Assembly: GCA_029779845.1 (NCBI GenBank)
Contig: JAKOZT010000037.1
Coordinates: forward strand, 1-64,000
Length of the DNA stretch: 64,000 bases
Origin: Pseudomonadota bacterium
Lineage (GTDB): Bacteria > Pseudomonadota > Gammaproteobacteria > Burkholderiales > Burkholderiaceae_C
Reading direction: 5' to 3'
The translations under genes and the position numbers were made by a program. Under the pieces are notes generated by a model. It made no database searches. It saw nothing but the letters and a program-made list of their open reading frames with translations, and was not told the origin of the DNA. This document shows positions 11,927 to 22,906 of the stretch, piece by piece (position 1 is the stretch's first letter; each line of letters opens with the position of its first letter).

Positions 11927-13264
11927 ATGACGCAATGGCTGCCCAGGTTCAAGGCACGGCTGGCCGCGCTGCTGCCGCGCGGCGATCTGCTGCGCCAGGC
12001 CACCTACCGGCGGCTGTGGACCTCGATCCTGATCAGCTCCTTCGGCGGCCAGGTGACCTTGCTCGCCCTGCCGCTGACGGCCGCGCTGCTGCTGCACGCC
12101 TCGCCGACGCAGATGGGCCTGCTCACCGCGATGGAGATCGTGCCCTTCGTGCTGTTCTCGCTGCCCTGCGGCGTGTGGCTGGACCGCGTGCGCAAGCTGC
12201 CCGTCTACGTGATCGGCGAGAGCACGCTGGCGCTGGTGGTCGCCAGCGTGCCGCTGGCGTGGTGGCGGGGCTGGCTGACGATGCCGTGGCTGTACGCGGT
12301 CGGCTTCGTGATCGGCACGGTCTACACCACCGCCGGCTCGGCGGCGCAGATCGTGCTGACGCAGGTGGTGCCGCGCGAGCGGCTGGTGGAGGCGCATGCG
12401 AAGAACGCCCTGGCCAGCTCGGGCGCCGAGGTCGCCGGGCCGGGCTTCGCGGGCGTGCTGATCCGCCTCGTCGGTGCGCCGCTGGCGCTGCTGGTCGATG
12501 CGGCGATGCTGCTCGGCTCGGCGGCCATCCTGCGCGGCATCGTGGTCGCCGAGCGCCGCGAGCCGCGCGCCGACGCGCACTTCTGGCGCGACCTGCGCGC
12601 CGGCGTGCGCTTCGTGCGCAGCCAGCGCCTGCTGGTGGCGCTGGCCTGCGCGGTGGGCGTGTGGCAGATGTGCCATCACGCGGCGCTGGTGGTGCAGATC
12701 CTCTTCGCGACGCGCACGCTGGGCCTGTCCGAGCAGGCCATCGGCCTGAGCTACACCGGCATGGGCGTGGGCACGGTGCTGGGCAGCCTGTGGGGCGACC
12801 GCATCAGCCGGCGCATCGGCCCGGGGCGTTGCCTGACGCTGGGCTTCGCGGTGTGCGGCGCGGGCTGGGGCCTGCTGGCGCTGGCGCCGGCGAACCGCTT
12901 CGGCGTGGTTGCGTTCGCGGCGATGCTGCTGATGTTCGGCGCCGGCGCGGTGCTGGTGTTCATCAACTTCCTCGCGCTGCGCCAGGCCGTGACGCCCGAG
13001 CCGCTGCTGGGCCGCATGACCAGCACGATGCGCTGGCTGATCCTGATCCCGGCCGGGCCGGGCGCGTTGCTCGGCGGCTGGCTGGGCGAGCACGTCGGGT
13101 TGCGTGCCTCGTTGGGTTTTGCCGGCGCGAGCGCGCTGCTGCTTGCGCTGCTGGCCTCGCGCGTGGCGGTGATCCGCGACCTGCGCGAGTTGCCGGCGCC
13201 CGGCCATCATGACGAGCGCGGGGCGGGCGAGGCGGGCGGCATCGCGCGGCAGACGACGGTCTGA
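11927..13264 (+). CDS. MFS transporter (EntS/MFS_3-like)
   Basis: This 445-residue major facilitator protein has 12 predicted membrane helices. The A-like motif after TM2 is GVWLDRVRKLPV, and the repeat in the second half is WGDRISRRIGPGR. The pattern (YRRLWTSILISSFGGQVTLL at the N-terminus) is that of MFS_3 exporters related to enterobactin exporter EntS and macrolide pumps. The substrate cannot be assigned. It starts at ATG 11927, about 150 nt from the divergent ceramidase-like gene, and ends 4 nt before the convergent ugpQ. Confidence 0.85.
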   Translation: MTQWLPRFKARLAALLPRGDLLRQATYRRLWTSILISSFGGQVTLLALPLTAALLLHASPTQMGLLTAMEIVPFVLFSLPCGVWLDRVRKLPVYVIGESTLALVVASVPLAWWRGWLTMPWLYAVGFVIGTVYTTAGSAAQIVLTQVVPRERLVEAHAKNALASSGAEVAGPGFAGVLIRLVGAPLALLVDAAMLLGSAAILRGIVVAERREPRADAHFWRDLRAGVRFVRSQRLLVALACAVGVWQMCHHAALVVQILFATRTLGLSEQAIGLSYTGMGVGTVLGSLWGDRISRRIGPGRCLTLGFAVCGAGWGLLALAPANRFGVVAFAAMLLMFGAGAVLVFINFLALRQAVTPEPLLGRMTSTMRWLILIPAGPGALLGGWLGEHVGLRASLGFAGASALLLALLASRVAVIRDLRELPAPGHHDERGAGEAGGIARQTTV

Positions 13265-13268
13265 AGAA

Positions 13269-14030
13269 TCAGTCGCGCACCGACTCGCCGGGCGAGAAAC
13301 GGTCGACGGCGTCGGTGATGATTCCGTCGATGCCGAGCGCCTGCAGGCGCAGCGCCTCGGCCGGGTCGTTGACGGTGTAGACCAGCGCGCGCATGCCCGC
13401 GCCGTGCAGCTGCGCGATCAGCGCTTGATCCATCAGGTTGTAGTGGGTCACGCAGGCCGCCACGCCGAGCGCGCGGGCGATGTCGAACCAGCCGCTCCAC
13501 AAGCTGTCGAGCAGCAGCGCGCGCGGCAGCCCGGGCGCGGTTTCGAGCGCACCTTGCAGCGCCTCGGGGCGGAACGAGCTGAGCAAGGGCGGCGCCACCG
13601 GCGCAACGCGGCTTTCGGCCCACAGCCGCGCGGCTTCGCGCGCGACGACGCGGCCGGTCTCGGCTTCCTGGCCCGGTGTCGGCTTGACCTCGATGTTCAG
13701 CGCGAAGCCGTTGCGCAGCACGTAGGCGGCGATCGCGTCGAGACTCGGAATCGGCTCGCCGGCGAAGGCGCGGCTGTGCCAGCCGCCGGCGTCGATGCGC
13801 GACAGTTCGCTCCAGCTTCGATCGCCGGCCGTGCCGCGCTCCGGCGTCGTGCGCTGCAGCGTGTCGTCGTGCAGCAGGAAGGGCACGCCGTCGGCGCTGA
13901 GCTTCACGTCGCACTCGAAGGCGCGGTAGCCATGCGAGGCGCCGACGCGGAACGCCGCCAGCGTGTTCTCCGGCGCCAGCTTGCCGGCGCCGCGGTGCGC
14001 GATCCACAACGGGTAGGGCCAGTTCGTCAT
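13269..14030 (-). CDS. ugpQ: Glycerophosphodiester phosphodiesterase UgpQ
   Basis: This 253-residue GDPD-family enzyme hydrolyses glycerophosphodiesters to glycerol-3-phosphate and an alcohol. The active-site motif IAHRGAGKLAPENTLAAF (His and Arg at the start, Glu-Asn later), the metal-binding FECDVKLSADG and LLHDDTLQRTT (general-acid His) are all present. There is no signal peptide, so it is cytoplasmic, as in E. coli UgpQ. It is the last gene of the leftward ugp operon, 4 nt after ugpC, and should act on diesters imported by that system. Confidence 0.95.
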   Translation of the reverse strand: MTNWPYPLWIAHRGAGKLAPENTLAAFRVGASHGYRAFECDVKLSADGVPFLLHDDTLQRTTPERGTAGDRSWSELSRIDAGGWHSRAFAGEPIPSLDAIAAYVLRNGFALNIEVKPTPGQEAETGRVVAREAARLWAESRVAPVAPPLLSSFRPEALQGALETAPGLPRALLLDSLWSGWFDIARALGVAACVTHYNLMDQALIAQLHGAGMRALVYTVNDPAEALRLQALGIDGIITDAVDRFSPGESVRD

Positions 14031-14034
14031 GGTC

Positions 14035-15105
<1,071 letters not shown>

Positions 15106-15117
15106 GCTTGCCTTCTT

Positions 15118-15969
15118 CTACTTCTCGGTGTCGACCAGGCCCTTGACGAACCACTTCTGCATCAGCAGCACCACCAGCGCGGGCGGGACCATCGCCATCA
15201 TCGCGGTGGCCATCACGATGTTCCACTCGTTCTGCGCGTCGCCGCCGGCGATCATGCGCTTGATGCCGATGACCACCGGGTACATGGCCTCGTCGGTGGT
15301 CACCAGCAGCGGCCACAGGTACTGGTTCCAGCCGTAGATGAACTGGATGACGAACAGCGCCGCCATCGAGGTGGCCGACAGCGGCAGCAGCACGTCCTTG
15401 AAGAAGCGCAGCGGCCCGGCGCCGTCGATGCGCGCGGCTTCCACCAGCTCGTCGGGCACGGTCAGGAAGAACTGGCGGAACAGGAAGGTGGCGGTGGCCG
15501 AGGCGATCAGCGGCACCGTCAGCCCGGCGAAGCTGTTGAGCATGCCGAGATCGGCCACCACCTTGTAGGTCGGGCCGATGCGCACCTCCACCGGCAGCAT
15601 CAGCGTGACGAAGATGGCCCAGAAGAAGAAATGGCGCAGCGGAAAGCGGAAGTAGACGATCGCGAAGGCCGACAGCAGCGAGATCGCGATCTTGCCCAGC
15701 GCGATGATCAGCGCGCTGACCAGGCTGACCGTCATCATGCGGCCCACCGCCGCGGTCGAGCCCGCGCCGCTGCCGCCGCCGTGCCAGGCGGCGGCGTAGT
15801 TCTCGATCAGCTTGTCGCCCGGCAGCAGCGGCATCGGCGCCTGCACCACGTCGGCGGCGGTGTGCGTCGAGGCGACGAAGGTGATGTAGACCGGGAAGAC
15901 GACCGCCGCCACGCCCAGGATCAGCACCAGGTGCGCGAGCAGGCCGAGGGTGGGGCGGCGTTCGACCAT
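15118..15969 (-). CDS. ugpE: sn-glycerol-3-phosphate ABC transporter permease UgpE
   Basis: This 283-residue inner-membrane permease of the MalG type has six predicted helices. The cytoplasmic EAA loop is [20 protein letters not shown], which contacts the ATPase. It pairs with UgpA to form the channel of the glycerol-3-phosphate and glycerophosphodiester importer. It lies 10 nt after ugpA and 12 nt before ugpC on the minus strand. Length is normal and the frame is clean, so the gene looks intact although its ATPase partner has a stop codon. Confidence 0.95.
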   Translation of the reverse strand: MVERRPTLGLLAHLVLILGVAAVVFPVYITFVASTHTAADVVQAPMPLLPGDKLIENYAAAWHGGGSGAGSTAAVGRMMTVSLVSALIIALGKIAISLLSAFAIVYFRFPLRHFFFWAIFVTLMLPVEVRIGPTYKVVADLGMLNSFAGLTVPLIASATATFLFRQFFLTVPDELVEAARIDGAGPLRFFKDVLLPLSATSMAALFVIQFIYGWNQYLWPLLVTTDEAMYPVVIGIKRMIAGGDAQNEWNIVMATAMMAMVPPALVVLLMQKWFVKGLVDTEK

Positions 15970-15979
15970 GAGGCGTGGC

Positions 15980-16867
15980 TCAGTAGGTGACCTTCTTCTC
16001 GACGAAGCGGAACTGCACGACGGTCAGCGCGATGACGATCGCCATCAGCACCACCGACTGCGCCGCCGAACCGCCCAGGTCGAGCGCCTTGAAGCCGTCG
16101 AAGTAGACCTTGTAGACCAGGATCGCGGTGTCCTTGCCGGGGCCGCCCTGCGTGGCCGCGTCGACGATCGCGAAGGTGTCGAAGAAGGCGTAGACGATGT
16201 TCATCACCAGCAGGAAGAAGGTGGTGGGCGACAGCAGCGGGAACTGGATGGTCCAGAAGCGCCGCCACGGCCGCGCGCCGTCGATCGCCGCCGCCTCGAT
16301 CAGGCTCTTCGGAATGCTTTGCAGCCCGGCGAGGAAGAACAGGAAGTTGTAGGAGATCTGCTTCCACACCGCGGCCATCACGATCAGCGCCATCGCGTGC
16401 TTGCTGTTGAGCAGCGAGTCCCACTCGAAGCCGAGCCGGTGCAGCGCCCAGGCCAGCACGCCGATGCTCGGCGAGAACATGAACAGCCACAGCACGCCGG
16501 CCACCGCCGGGGCCACCGCGTAGGGCCAGATCAGCAGCGTGCGGTAGACCAGCGCGCCCTTGACGACGCGGTCGGCGAACACCGCCAGCAGCAGCGACAG
16601 CGAGATGCCCAGCAGCGCCACCAGCGCCGAGAACACCGCCGTGGTGCGGAACGACGCGAGGTAGCCCTCGTCGTTCCACAGACGCGCGAAGTTCTCCAGC
16701 CCGACCCACTCGACCGAGGTGCCGAAGGCGTCCGACTGCTGCAGCGACTGCAGCAGCGCCTGGCCTGCCGGCCAGAAGAAGAACACCGTGATGACGATGC
16801 CCTGCGGCGCCAGCAGCAGCCAGGGCAGCCAGGCGGAGCGGAAGACGACGCGCTTTTCGGCAGCCAA
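15980..16867 (-). CDS. ugpA: sn-glycerol-3-phosphate ABC transporter permease UgpA
   Basis: This 295-residue MalF-type permease has a hydrophobic N-terminus ([20 protein letters not shown]), six predicted helices and the EAA loop [20 protein letters not shown]. It is the partner of UgpE. The only plausible start in frame is TTG at 16867 (TTG GCT GCC GAA AAG), since no ATG or GTG occurs before the conserved first helix. A TTG start may lower its expression. It lies 21 nt downstream of ugpB. Confidence 0.93.
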   Translation of the reverse strand: MAAEKRVVFRSAWLPWLLLAPQGIVITVFFFWPAGQALLQSLQQSDAFGTSVEWVGLENFARLWNDEGYLASFRTTAVFSALVALLGISLSLLLAVFADRVVKGALVYRTLLIWPYAVAPAVAGVLWLFMFSPSIGVLAWALHRLGFEWDSLLNSKHAMALIVMAAVWKQISYNFLFFLAGLQSIPKSLIEAAAIDGARPWRRFWTIQFPLLSPTTFFLLVMNIVYAFFDTFAIVDAATQGGPGKDTAILVYKVYFDGFKALDLGGSAAQSVVLMAIVIALTVVQFRFVEKKVTY

Positions 16868-16888
16868 GATCGTCGCGGCGTCAGGGCG

Positions 16889-18199
16889 TCAGGACTTGTT
16901 CGCCTTCTCGAAGCGCTCGAGCAGCTGGTTGCCGCGCTTGACCACCGCGTCGAGCGCTTCCTTGGCGCTCTTCTTGCCGGCCCACACCTGCTCGAGTTCC
17001 TCGTCCTCGATGTCGCGGATCTGCACGTAGTTGCCCAGCCGGATGCCGCGCGACTTGTCGGTGGTCTTGCGGATCATCTGGTTCACCGCGGTGTCGGTGC
17101 CGGGGTTCTCCTTGTAGAAGCCCGACTTCTCGGTCAGCTCGAAGGAGGCCAGCGTCACCGGCAGGTAGCCGGTGCGCTTGTGGCTGGCCGATTGCACCTC
17201 GGGCCGGGAGATGAAGTCGAAGAACGCCGCCACGCCCTTGTACTCGGCCGGCTTTTTGCCCGCCAGCACCCACAGGCTGGCGCCGCCGATCACGGTGTTC
17301 TGCGGCGCGCCGGGTACGTCGGGGTAGTAGGGCAGCGTGGCCAGGCCGAAGGCGAACTTGGCGTTCTTGCGCACGTTGCCGTAGAAGCCCGAGGAGGTGG
17401 TGATCATCGCGCACTCGCCGGAGACGAAGGTCGCCTCGGGCACGTTGCCGCGGCCCTTGTAGACGAACAGGCCCTGCTTGGCCATGTTGGCGAGGTTCTC
17501 GATGTGACGCACGTGCAGCGGCGAGTTCGCCACCAGCCGCGCGTCCAGGCCCCCCAGGCCGTTGCGCCTGGTGGCCAGCTCGACGTTGTGCCAGGTCGAG
17601 AAGCTTTCCATCTGCGTCCAGCCCTGCCACGCGGTGGTGAACGGGCACTTGTGGCCGGAGGCCTTCAGCTTGGCGGCGGCCAGCGTCACCTCGGGCCAGG
17701 TCCTGGGCGGCTGGTCGGGGTTCAGGCCGGCGGCCTTGAAGGCGTCCTTGTTGATGTAGAAGACCGTCGTCGAGCTGTTGAACGGGAAGCTCAGCATCTG
17801 CCCGTTCGGCGCGGTGTAGTAGCCCGCGACGGCCGGAATGTAGGCGGCCGGGTCGAACTTGTAGCCGGCGTCCTTCATCACCTGGCCGACCGGCACGACG
17901 GCGCCCTTGCTGGCCATCATCGTCGCGGTGCCGACCTCGAACACCTGCAGGATGTGCGGCGCGTTGCCGGCGCGGTAGGCGGCGATCGCCGCGGTCATCG
18001 ACTCGGGGTAGCTGCCCTTGTAGATCGGCGTGACCTTGTACTGCGTCTGGCTGGCGTTGAACTCCTTGGCCAGGTCGTTCACCCATTCATTGTTGACGGC
18101 CGTCATCGAGTGCCACCACTGGATCTCGGTCTGGGCGTGGGCGGGCAGCGTGGCCGCGGCGAGCGCGGCGGCGGACAGAGCGATTCGGACGATCCTCAT
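16889..18199 (-). CDS. ugpB: sn-glycerol-3-phosphate periplasmic binding protein UgpB
   Basis: This 436-residue extracellular solute-binding protein (family 1) has a Sec signal peptide [20 protein letters not shown] followed by an AHA-QTEIQWWHSM cleavage region. Conserved UgpB features include the WWHSM strand, GSYPESMTAAIAAYR and the TTSSGFYGNV region. It captures glycerol-3-phosphate or glycerophosphocholine for UgpAEC. GGAG lies just before ATG 18199. It is the first gene of the ugpBAEC-ugpQ operon. No Pho box can be asserted from inspection. Confidence 0.95.
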   Translation of the reverse strand: MRIVRIALSAAALAAATLPAHAQTEIQWWHSMTAVNNEWVNDLAKEFNASQTQYKVTPIYKGSYPESMTAAIAAYRAGNAPHILQVFEVGTATMMASKGAVVPVGQVMKDAGYKFDPAAYIPAVAGYYTAPNGQMLSFPFNSSTTVFYINKDAFKAAGLNPDQPPRTWPEVTLAAAKLKASGHKCPFTTAWQGWTQMESFSTWHNVELATRRNGLGGLDARLVANSPLHVRHIENLANMAKQGLFVYKGRGNVPEATFVSGECAMITTSSGFYGNVRKNAKFAFGLATLPYYPDVPGAPQNTVIGGASLWVLAGKKPAEYKGVAAFFDFISRPEVQSASHKRTGYLPVTLASFELTEKSGFYKENPGTDTAVNQMIRKTTDKSRGIRLGNYVQIRDIEDEELEQVWAGKKSAKEALDAVVKRGNQLLERFEKANKS

Positions 18200-18399
18200 G
18201 ACATCTCCGTGTGGGTTTGATGACGGCCTCGCGGGGCCAGCGGGGCAGTGTCCCGGGGCTTCGTGACAGCCGTATTGAGGCGCCGCATGCTACGCCGGGA
18301 CGCGGGGCGCGCCAGCCCCGGTGAATCCCGGGGAAATGCGGCGCTGCGATAATCGCCCTCCGAGCGCCAACACGGGGGCGGCGCGAGCCCCCGTCCTTC
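18200..18399. promoter_or_regulatory. Divergent ugpB / oxidoreductase promoter region
   Basis: These 200 bases separate divergent ugpB and the FAD/Fe-S oxidoreductase. An extended -10-like TGCGATAAT is at 18345-18353 on the plus strand (GATAAT at 18348-18353), 46 nt before ATG 18400. No matching -35 is obvious, which is acceptable for extended -10 promoters. I see no convincing PhoB box for ugpB. Confidence 0.4.
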
Positions 18400-21300
18400 A
18401 TGAACGCACCCGCTTCCCTGACCCACATGGCCGCCGCCGCAGCGGCCGACGGGGCCGCCGCGCGCCTGCGCGAGATTCCCTACAACTACACCTCGTTCTC
18501 CGACCGCGAGATCGTCATCCGCCTGCTCGGCGCGCGCGCCTGGGAGGTGCTGAACCGGCTGCGCGAGGAGCGCCGCACCGGCCGCTCGGCGCGCATGCTC
18601 TACGAGGTGCTGGGCGACATCTGGGTGGTGCAGCGCAACCCCTACCTGCAGGACGACCTGCTCGACAACCCGAAGCGCCGCGCCGCGCTGATCGAGGCGC
18701 TGCACCACCGGCTGCGCGCGATCGAGGCGCGCCGCTCGCCGGCCGACGACGGCGAGCGCGACGCCGCGGTCGGCGAACTGCTCGTCGCGGCGCGCTCGGC
18801 GGTGGAGCGCTTCGAGCGCCAGTTCGACCAGATGGCCGAGCTGCGGCGGCGCGTGACCAAGGTGCTGGGCCGCGTCACCGCCAAGGACAACGTCAAGTTC
18901 GACGGCCTGTCGCGCGTGGCGCACGTGACCGACGCCACCGACTGGCGCGTCGAGTACCCCTTCGTCGTGCTGACGCCCGACACCGAGGCCGAGATGGCCG
19001 CGCTGGTGAAGGGCTGCATCGAACTCGGGCTGACGATCATCCCGCGCGGCGGCGGCACCGGCTACACCGGCGGCGCGGTGCCGCTGGCCTGGAACAGCGC
19101 CGTCATCAACACCGAGAAGCTCGAGGCGATGAGCGAGGTCGAGATGGCCTCGCTGCCCGGCGTCGATCGTCCGGTGGCGACGGTGTGGACCGAAGCCGGC
19201 GTGGTCACGCAGCGCGTCGCCGATGCGGCCGAGCGCGCCGGCCACGTCTTCGCGGTCGACCCGACCTCGGCCGAGGCCTCGTGCATCGGCGGCAACATCG
19301 CGATGAACGCCGGCGGCAAGAAGGCGGTGCTGTGGGGCACGGCGCTGGACAACCTCGCCTCCTGGCGCATGGTGACGCCGCAGGCGCAGTGGCTGGAAGT
19401 GGTGCGGCTGAACCACAACCTCGGCAAGATCCACGACGTGGAGCTGGCGAGCTTCGAGCTGCGCACGTTCGCGGCCGACGGCAGGACGCTGCTCGATACG
19501 CAGCGGCTCGACATCCCGGGGCGCGTGTTCCGCAAGGAAGGCCTGGGCAAGGATGTCACCGACAAGTTCCTCGCCGGCCTGCCGGGCGTGCAGAAGGAGG
19601 GCTGCGACGGCCTGATCACCTCGGCGCGCTGGATCGTGCACCGCATGCCGGCGCACACGCGCACGGTGTGCCTGGAGTTCTTCGGCCACGCGCGCGACGC
19701 GGTGCCGTCGATCGTCGAGATCAAGGACTTCATGTTCGCTCAAGCGAAGGCGGGCGGCGTGGAGATGGAAGGACGCGGCCGCTCCCCCGTCCTGCTCGCC
19801 GGCCTGGAGCACCTCGACGACCGCTACCTGAAGGCGGTGGGCTACGCGACCAAATCCAAGCGCGGCGGCCTGCCGAAGATGGTGCTGATCGGCGACATCG
19901 CGGGCGACGACGCCGACGCCGTGGCGCACGCCGCCAGCGAGGTGGTGCGCATCGCCAACAGCCGCGCCGGCGAGGGCTTCGTCGCGGTCAGCGGCGAGGC
20001 GCGCAAGAAGTTCTGGCTGGATCGCAAGCGCACCGCCGCGATCAGCCGCCACACCAACGCCTTCAAGATCAACGAGGACGTGGTGATCCCGCTGCCGCGC
20101 ATGGCGGAGTACACCGACGGCATCGAGCGCATCAACATCGAGCTCAGCCTGCGCAACAAGCTCGCGACCATCGACGCGCTGGAGGGCTTCTTCCTCGAAG
20201 GAAGCCTGCCGCTGGGCAAGAGCGACGACGCCGGCGAGATCGCCTCGGCCGAATTGCTGGAAGACCGCGTGCAGCAGGCGCTGGGCCTGCTGCGCGAGGT
20301 GCGCGGCCTGTGGCAGCACTGGATGGCGAACCTCGACGTGGCGCAGCCCGCGGAATCGGGAGGCAGGGGCCGCACGATCTTCGCCGACCTGCAGGACCGC
20401 ACGCTGCGCGCCACCTGGAAGGCGCAGATCCGCGCGCCCCTGCAGCAGATCTTCGCCGGCGCGGCGCTCGAGCCCATCGTCGCCGAATGCCAGCGCATCC
20501 ACGACCGCGTGCTCAAAGGCCGCGTCTGGGTGGCGCTGCACATGCACGCCGGCGACGGCAACGTGCACACCAACATCCCGGTCAACAGCGACAACTACGA
20601 GATGCTGCAGACCGCGCACGAGGCGGTGGGCCGCATCATGGCGCTGGCGCGGCGCCTGGGCGGCGTGATCTCGGGCGAGCACGGCATCGGCATCACCAAG
20701 CTGGAGTTCCTCTCCGACGACGAACTCGCCAGCTTCGCCGACTACAAGCGCCGCGTCGACCCCGAGGGCCGCTTCAACAAGGGCAAGCTGCTGCGCGACC
20801 CGGCGATCCGCGCCGACCTGACCAACGCCTACACGCCCAGCTTCGGGCTGATGGGGCACGAGTCGCTGATCATGCAGCAGAGCGACATCGGCCAGATCGC
20901 CGATTCGGTCAAGGACTGCCTGCGCTGCGGCAAGTGCAAGCCGGTGTGCGCGACGCACGTGCCGCGCGCCAACCTGCTGTACAGCCCGCGCAACAAGATC
21001 CTCGCCACCTCGCTGCTGGTGGAGGCCTTCCTCTACGAGGAGCAGACGCGCCGCGGCGTCAGCATCAAGCACTGGCAGGAATTCGAGGACGTGGCCGACC
21101 ACTGCACCGTGTGCCACAAGTGCCTCGCGCCGTGCCCGGTGAAGATCGACTTCGGCGACGTGTCGATGAACATGCGCAACCTGCTGCGCAAGATGGGCCA
21201 GAAGACCTGGCGTCCCGGCAACGCGGCGGCGATGTTCTTCCTCAACGCCACGCGGCCCGAGACCATCAAGCTGATGCGCGCGGCGATGGTCGGCGTCGGC

Positions 21301-22329
21301 TTCAAGGCGCAGCGCCTGGCCAACGACCTGCTGCGCGGCCTGGCGAACCGCCAGGCTGCCGCGCCGCCGGCGACCGTGGGCCCGGCGCCGGTGAAGGAGC
21401 AGGTGATCCACTTCATCAACAAGAAGATGCCCGGCAAGCTGCCCAAGCGCACCGCGCGCGCGCTGCTGGACATCGAGGACAAGGCCTACGTGCCGATCAT
21501 CCGCGACCCGAAGACCACCAGCGCCGACACCGAGGCGGTGTTCTACTTCCCCGGCTGCGGCTCGGAGCGCCTCTTCTCGCAGGTGGGCCTGGCCACGCAG
21601 GCGATGCTGTGGCACGCCGGTGTGCAGACGGTGCTGCCGCCGGGCTACCTGTGCTGCGGCTACCCGCAGCGCGGCAGCGGGCAGTTCGACAAGGCCGAGA
21701 AGATGATCACCGACAACCGGGTGCTCTTCCACCGCGTGGCCAACACGCTGAACTACCTCGACATCAAGACCGTGGTGGTCAGCTGCGGCACCTGCTACGA
21801 CCAGCTGCAGGGCTACAAATTCGAGGACATCTTCCCCGGCTGCCGCATCGTCGACATCCACGAGTACCTGCTCGAGAAGGGCATCACGCTCGGCGGCCCG
21901 GGCGGCTACCTGTACCACGACCCCTGCCACACGCCGATGAAGCAGCGCGACCCGATGAAGACGGTCAAGGCGCTGGTGGGCGAGAACGTGCGCAAGAGCG
22001 AGCGTTGCTGCGGCGAGAGCGGCACGCTGGGCGTGACGCGGCCCGACATCTCGACGCAGGTGCGCTTCCGCAAGACCGAGGAACTCAAGCGCGACGAAGC
22101 GGCGCTGCGCGCGACGGGCAGCGTGCCGGCGAAGGGGCCGGTGAAGATCCTGACCTCCTGCCCGAGCTGCCTGCAAGGGCTGAACCGCTACGTCGGCGAC
22201 CTCGACAACGGCCTGCTCGAAGCCGACTACATCGTCGTCGAGATGGCCAGCAAGATCCTCGGCGCGGACTGGCTGCCCGACTACGTGAAGCGCGCGAACG
22301 ACGGGGGGATCGAGCGGGTTCTGGTGTGA
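18400..22329 (+). CDS. Giant FAD-linked oxidase / Fe-S oxidoreductase (DUF3683; D-2-hydroxyacid dehydrogenase-like)
   Basis: This 1309-residue fusion has four parts in order. A DUF3683-type N-terminus covers about residues 20-110. A PCMH FAD-binding domain follows, with [18 protein letters not shown] at about 215-232. An FAD-oxidase C domain includes [13 protein letters not shown] and [11 protein letters not shown] ferredoxin-like pair of [4Fe-4S] motifs ([11 protein letters not shown] from C840 and [12 protein letters not shown] from C902) precedes two CCG domains with [10 protein letters not shown] and [10 protein letters not shown]. This matches D-lactate/glycolate oxidases in which the GlcD- and GlcF-like parts are one chain. 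It probably oxidises a D-2-hydroxyacid and passes electrons toward quinone. The exact substrate is unknown. It stands alone. Confidence 0.88.
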   Translation: MNAPASLTHMAAAAAADGAAARLREIPYNYTSFSDREIVIRLLGARAWEVLNRLREERRTGRSARMLYEVLGDIWVVQRNPYLQDDLLDNPKRRAALIEALHHRLRAIEARRSPADDGERDAAVGELLVAARSAVERFERQFDQMAELRRRVTKVLGRVTAKDNVKFDGLSRVAHVTDATDWRVEYPFVVLTPDTEAEMAALVKGCIELGLTIIPRGGGTGYTGGAVPLAWNSAVINTEKLEAMSEVEMASLPGVDRPVATVWTEAGVVTQRVADAAERAGHVFAVDPTSAEASCIGGNIAMNAGGKKAVLWGTALDNLASWRMVTPQAQWLEVVRLNHNLGKIHDVELASFELRTFAADGRTLLDTQRLDIPGRVFRKEGLGKDVTDKFLAGLPGVQKEGCDGLITSARWIVHRMPAHTRTVCLEFFGHARDAVPSIVEIKDFMFAQAKAGGVEMEGRGRSPVLLAGLEHLDDRYLKAVGYATKSKRGGLPKMVLIGDIAGDDADAVAHAASEVVRIANSRAGEGFVAVSGEARKKFWLDRKRTAAISRHTNAFKINEDVVIPLPRMAEYTDGIERINIELSLRNKLATIDALEGFFLEGSLPLGKSDDAGEIASAELLEDRVQQALGLLREVRGLWQHWMANLDVAQPAESGGRGRTIFADLQDRTLRATWKAQIRAPLQQIFAGAALEPIVAECQRIHDRVLKGRVWVALHMHAGDGNVHTNIPVNSDNYEMLQTAHEAVGRIMALARRLGGVISGEHGIGITKLEFLSDDELASFADYKRRVDPEGRFNKGKLLRDPAIRADLTNAYTPSFGLMGHESLIMQQSDIGQIADSVKDCLRCGKCKPVCATHVPRANLLYSPRNKILATSLLVEAFLYEEQTRRGVSIKHWQEFEDVADHCTVCHKCLAPCPVKIDFGDVSMNMRNLLRKMGQKTWRPGNAAAMFFLNATRPETIKLMRAAMVGVGFKAQRLANDLLRGLANRQAAAPPATVGPAPVKEQVIHFINKKMPGKLPKRTARALLDIEDKAYVPIIRDPKTTSADTEAVFYFPGCGSERLFSQVGLATQAMLWHAGVQTVLPPGYLCCGYPQRGSGQFDKAEKMITDNRVLFHRVANTLNYLDIKTVVVSCGTCYDQLQGYKFEDIFPGCRIVDIHEYLLEKGITLGGPGGYLYHDPCHTPMKQRDPMKTVKALVGENVRKSERCCGESGTLGVTRPDISTQVRFRKTEELKRDEAALRATGSVPAKGPVKILTSCPSCLQGLNRYVGDLDNGLLEADYIVVEMASKILGADWLPDYVKRANDGGIERVLV

Positions 22330-22353
22330 GGGACGTTCGCAGCGGCTGAAGCG

Positions 22354-22596
22354 GCAAAGGGCCGTGGGGGCCGCCCGCGGTGCTTCGATGAGACGGTCGG
22401 CCCTGCGGGCCGACTCCCTTGCGCTGCTCGGTCTCGCGGCCCTGCCGCGGAACTCACTTCGCTCACTGGCGTTCGCTGCGTTCAATCACCCGCGGCAAGC
22501 ATGAAGACGAAGCGCGCGAATACGCGCGCGGGCCGCGAGCCCTGCGCTGCTCAGCGTCTCATAGGCGCACCGCGAACGGCCCCCACGGCCCTTTGC
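22354..22596 (+). repeat. Structured repeat element, copy A
   Basis: This 243-bp unit has a perfect 20-bp terminal inverted repeat (22354-22373 with 22577-22596). Inside are a 7-bp hairpin GTCGGCC/GGCCGAC (22396-22402, 22408-22414) and a 10-bp stem CTCGCGGCCC/GGGCCGCGAG (22433-22442, 22530-22539). That stem closes over an 8-bp stem TGCCGCGG/CCGCGGCA (22443-22450, 22490-22497) and a CGCGCG-AATA-CGCGCG hairpin (22513-22528). The 30-nt core at 22499-22528 is identical, inverted, in copy B. The topology is a multibranch fold. No known RNA family is recognised. Confidence 0.8.
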
Positions 22597-22648
22597 TGAA
22601 CCAGTGGTTGCATGCCCCCAACTTCCTTTGCATACCGCCGCTGGTCCA

Positions 22649-22883
22649 GCGCGGCAGGCGCGGCCCCGTGGGGGCGATTTGGGGGCGGTGAGAAGCGCAG
22701 GTGCCGGGGTCGGCGCGCGTATTCGCGCGCTTCGTCTTCATGCTCGTCGCCGGTGTCTGAGCGCAGCGGCGCAGCCGCGTAGCGAGTTCGGCGACGCGAC
22801 CCCGGCACCGAGCATCGCAACGGAGTCGGCGCGCAGCGCCGACCGCCACCGCATGAGCCCCCACGGGGCCGCGCCTGCCGCGC
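22649..22883 (-). repeat. Structured repeat element, copy B (inverted, diverged)
   Basis: This 235-bp unit lies in the opposite orientation to copy A. It has a perfect 27-bp terminal inverted repeat (22649-22675 with 22857-22883). The same stems occur at equivalent positions but with different bases: 13 bp at 22700-22712/22797-22809, 8 bp CGTCGCCG/CGGCGACG at 22745-22752/22789-22796, 7 bp GTCGGCG/CGCCGAC at 22825-22831/22837-22843, and CGCGCG-TATT-CGCGCG at 22714-22729. The core 22714-22743 is the exact reverse complement of copy A's core. Paired arms have changed together, which points to a conserved fold. Confidence 0.8.
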
Positions 22884-22906
22884 CGCGCCACGCCACGCCG
22901 CACCCC

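Larger units (their letters stand above)
22330..22906. other. 577-bp gene-free region with two inverted structured repeat copies
   Basis: No protein gene here is credible. The region is almost filled by two roughly 240-bp repeat copies in opposite orientation (22354-22596 and 22649-22883), described separately, and a 52-bp spacer (22597-22648). The short ORFs across it on both strands are low-complexity Arg/Ala-rich translations of the repeat. Confidence 0.85.

Noticed and set aside
18196..22485. Minus-strand open frame of 1429 codons opposite the FAD/Fe-S oxidoreductase
   Set aside because: It is an antisense shadow of a real gene in GC-rich DNA; the translation is Arg/Ala/His/Asp-rich with no domain, and the plus-strand protein has clear motifs throughout.
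22354..22883. Insertion sequence or CRISPR array
   Set aside because: There is no transposase, no flanking target duplication that I can see, and no regular short direct repeats with spacers; the units are two inverted, structured copies.
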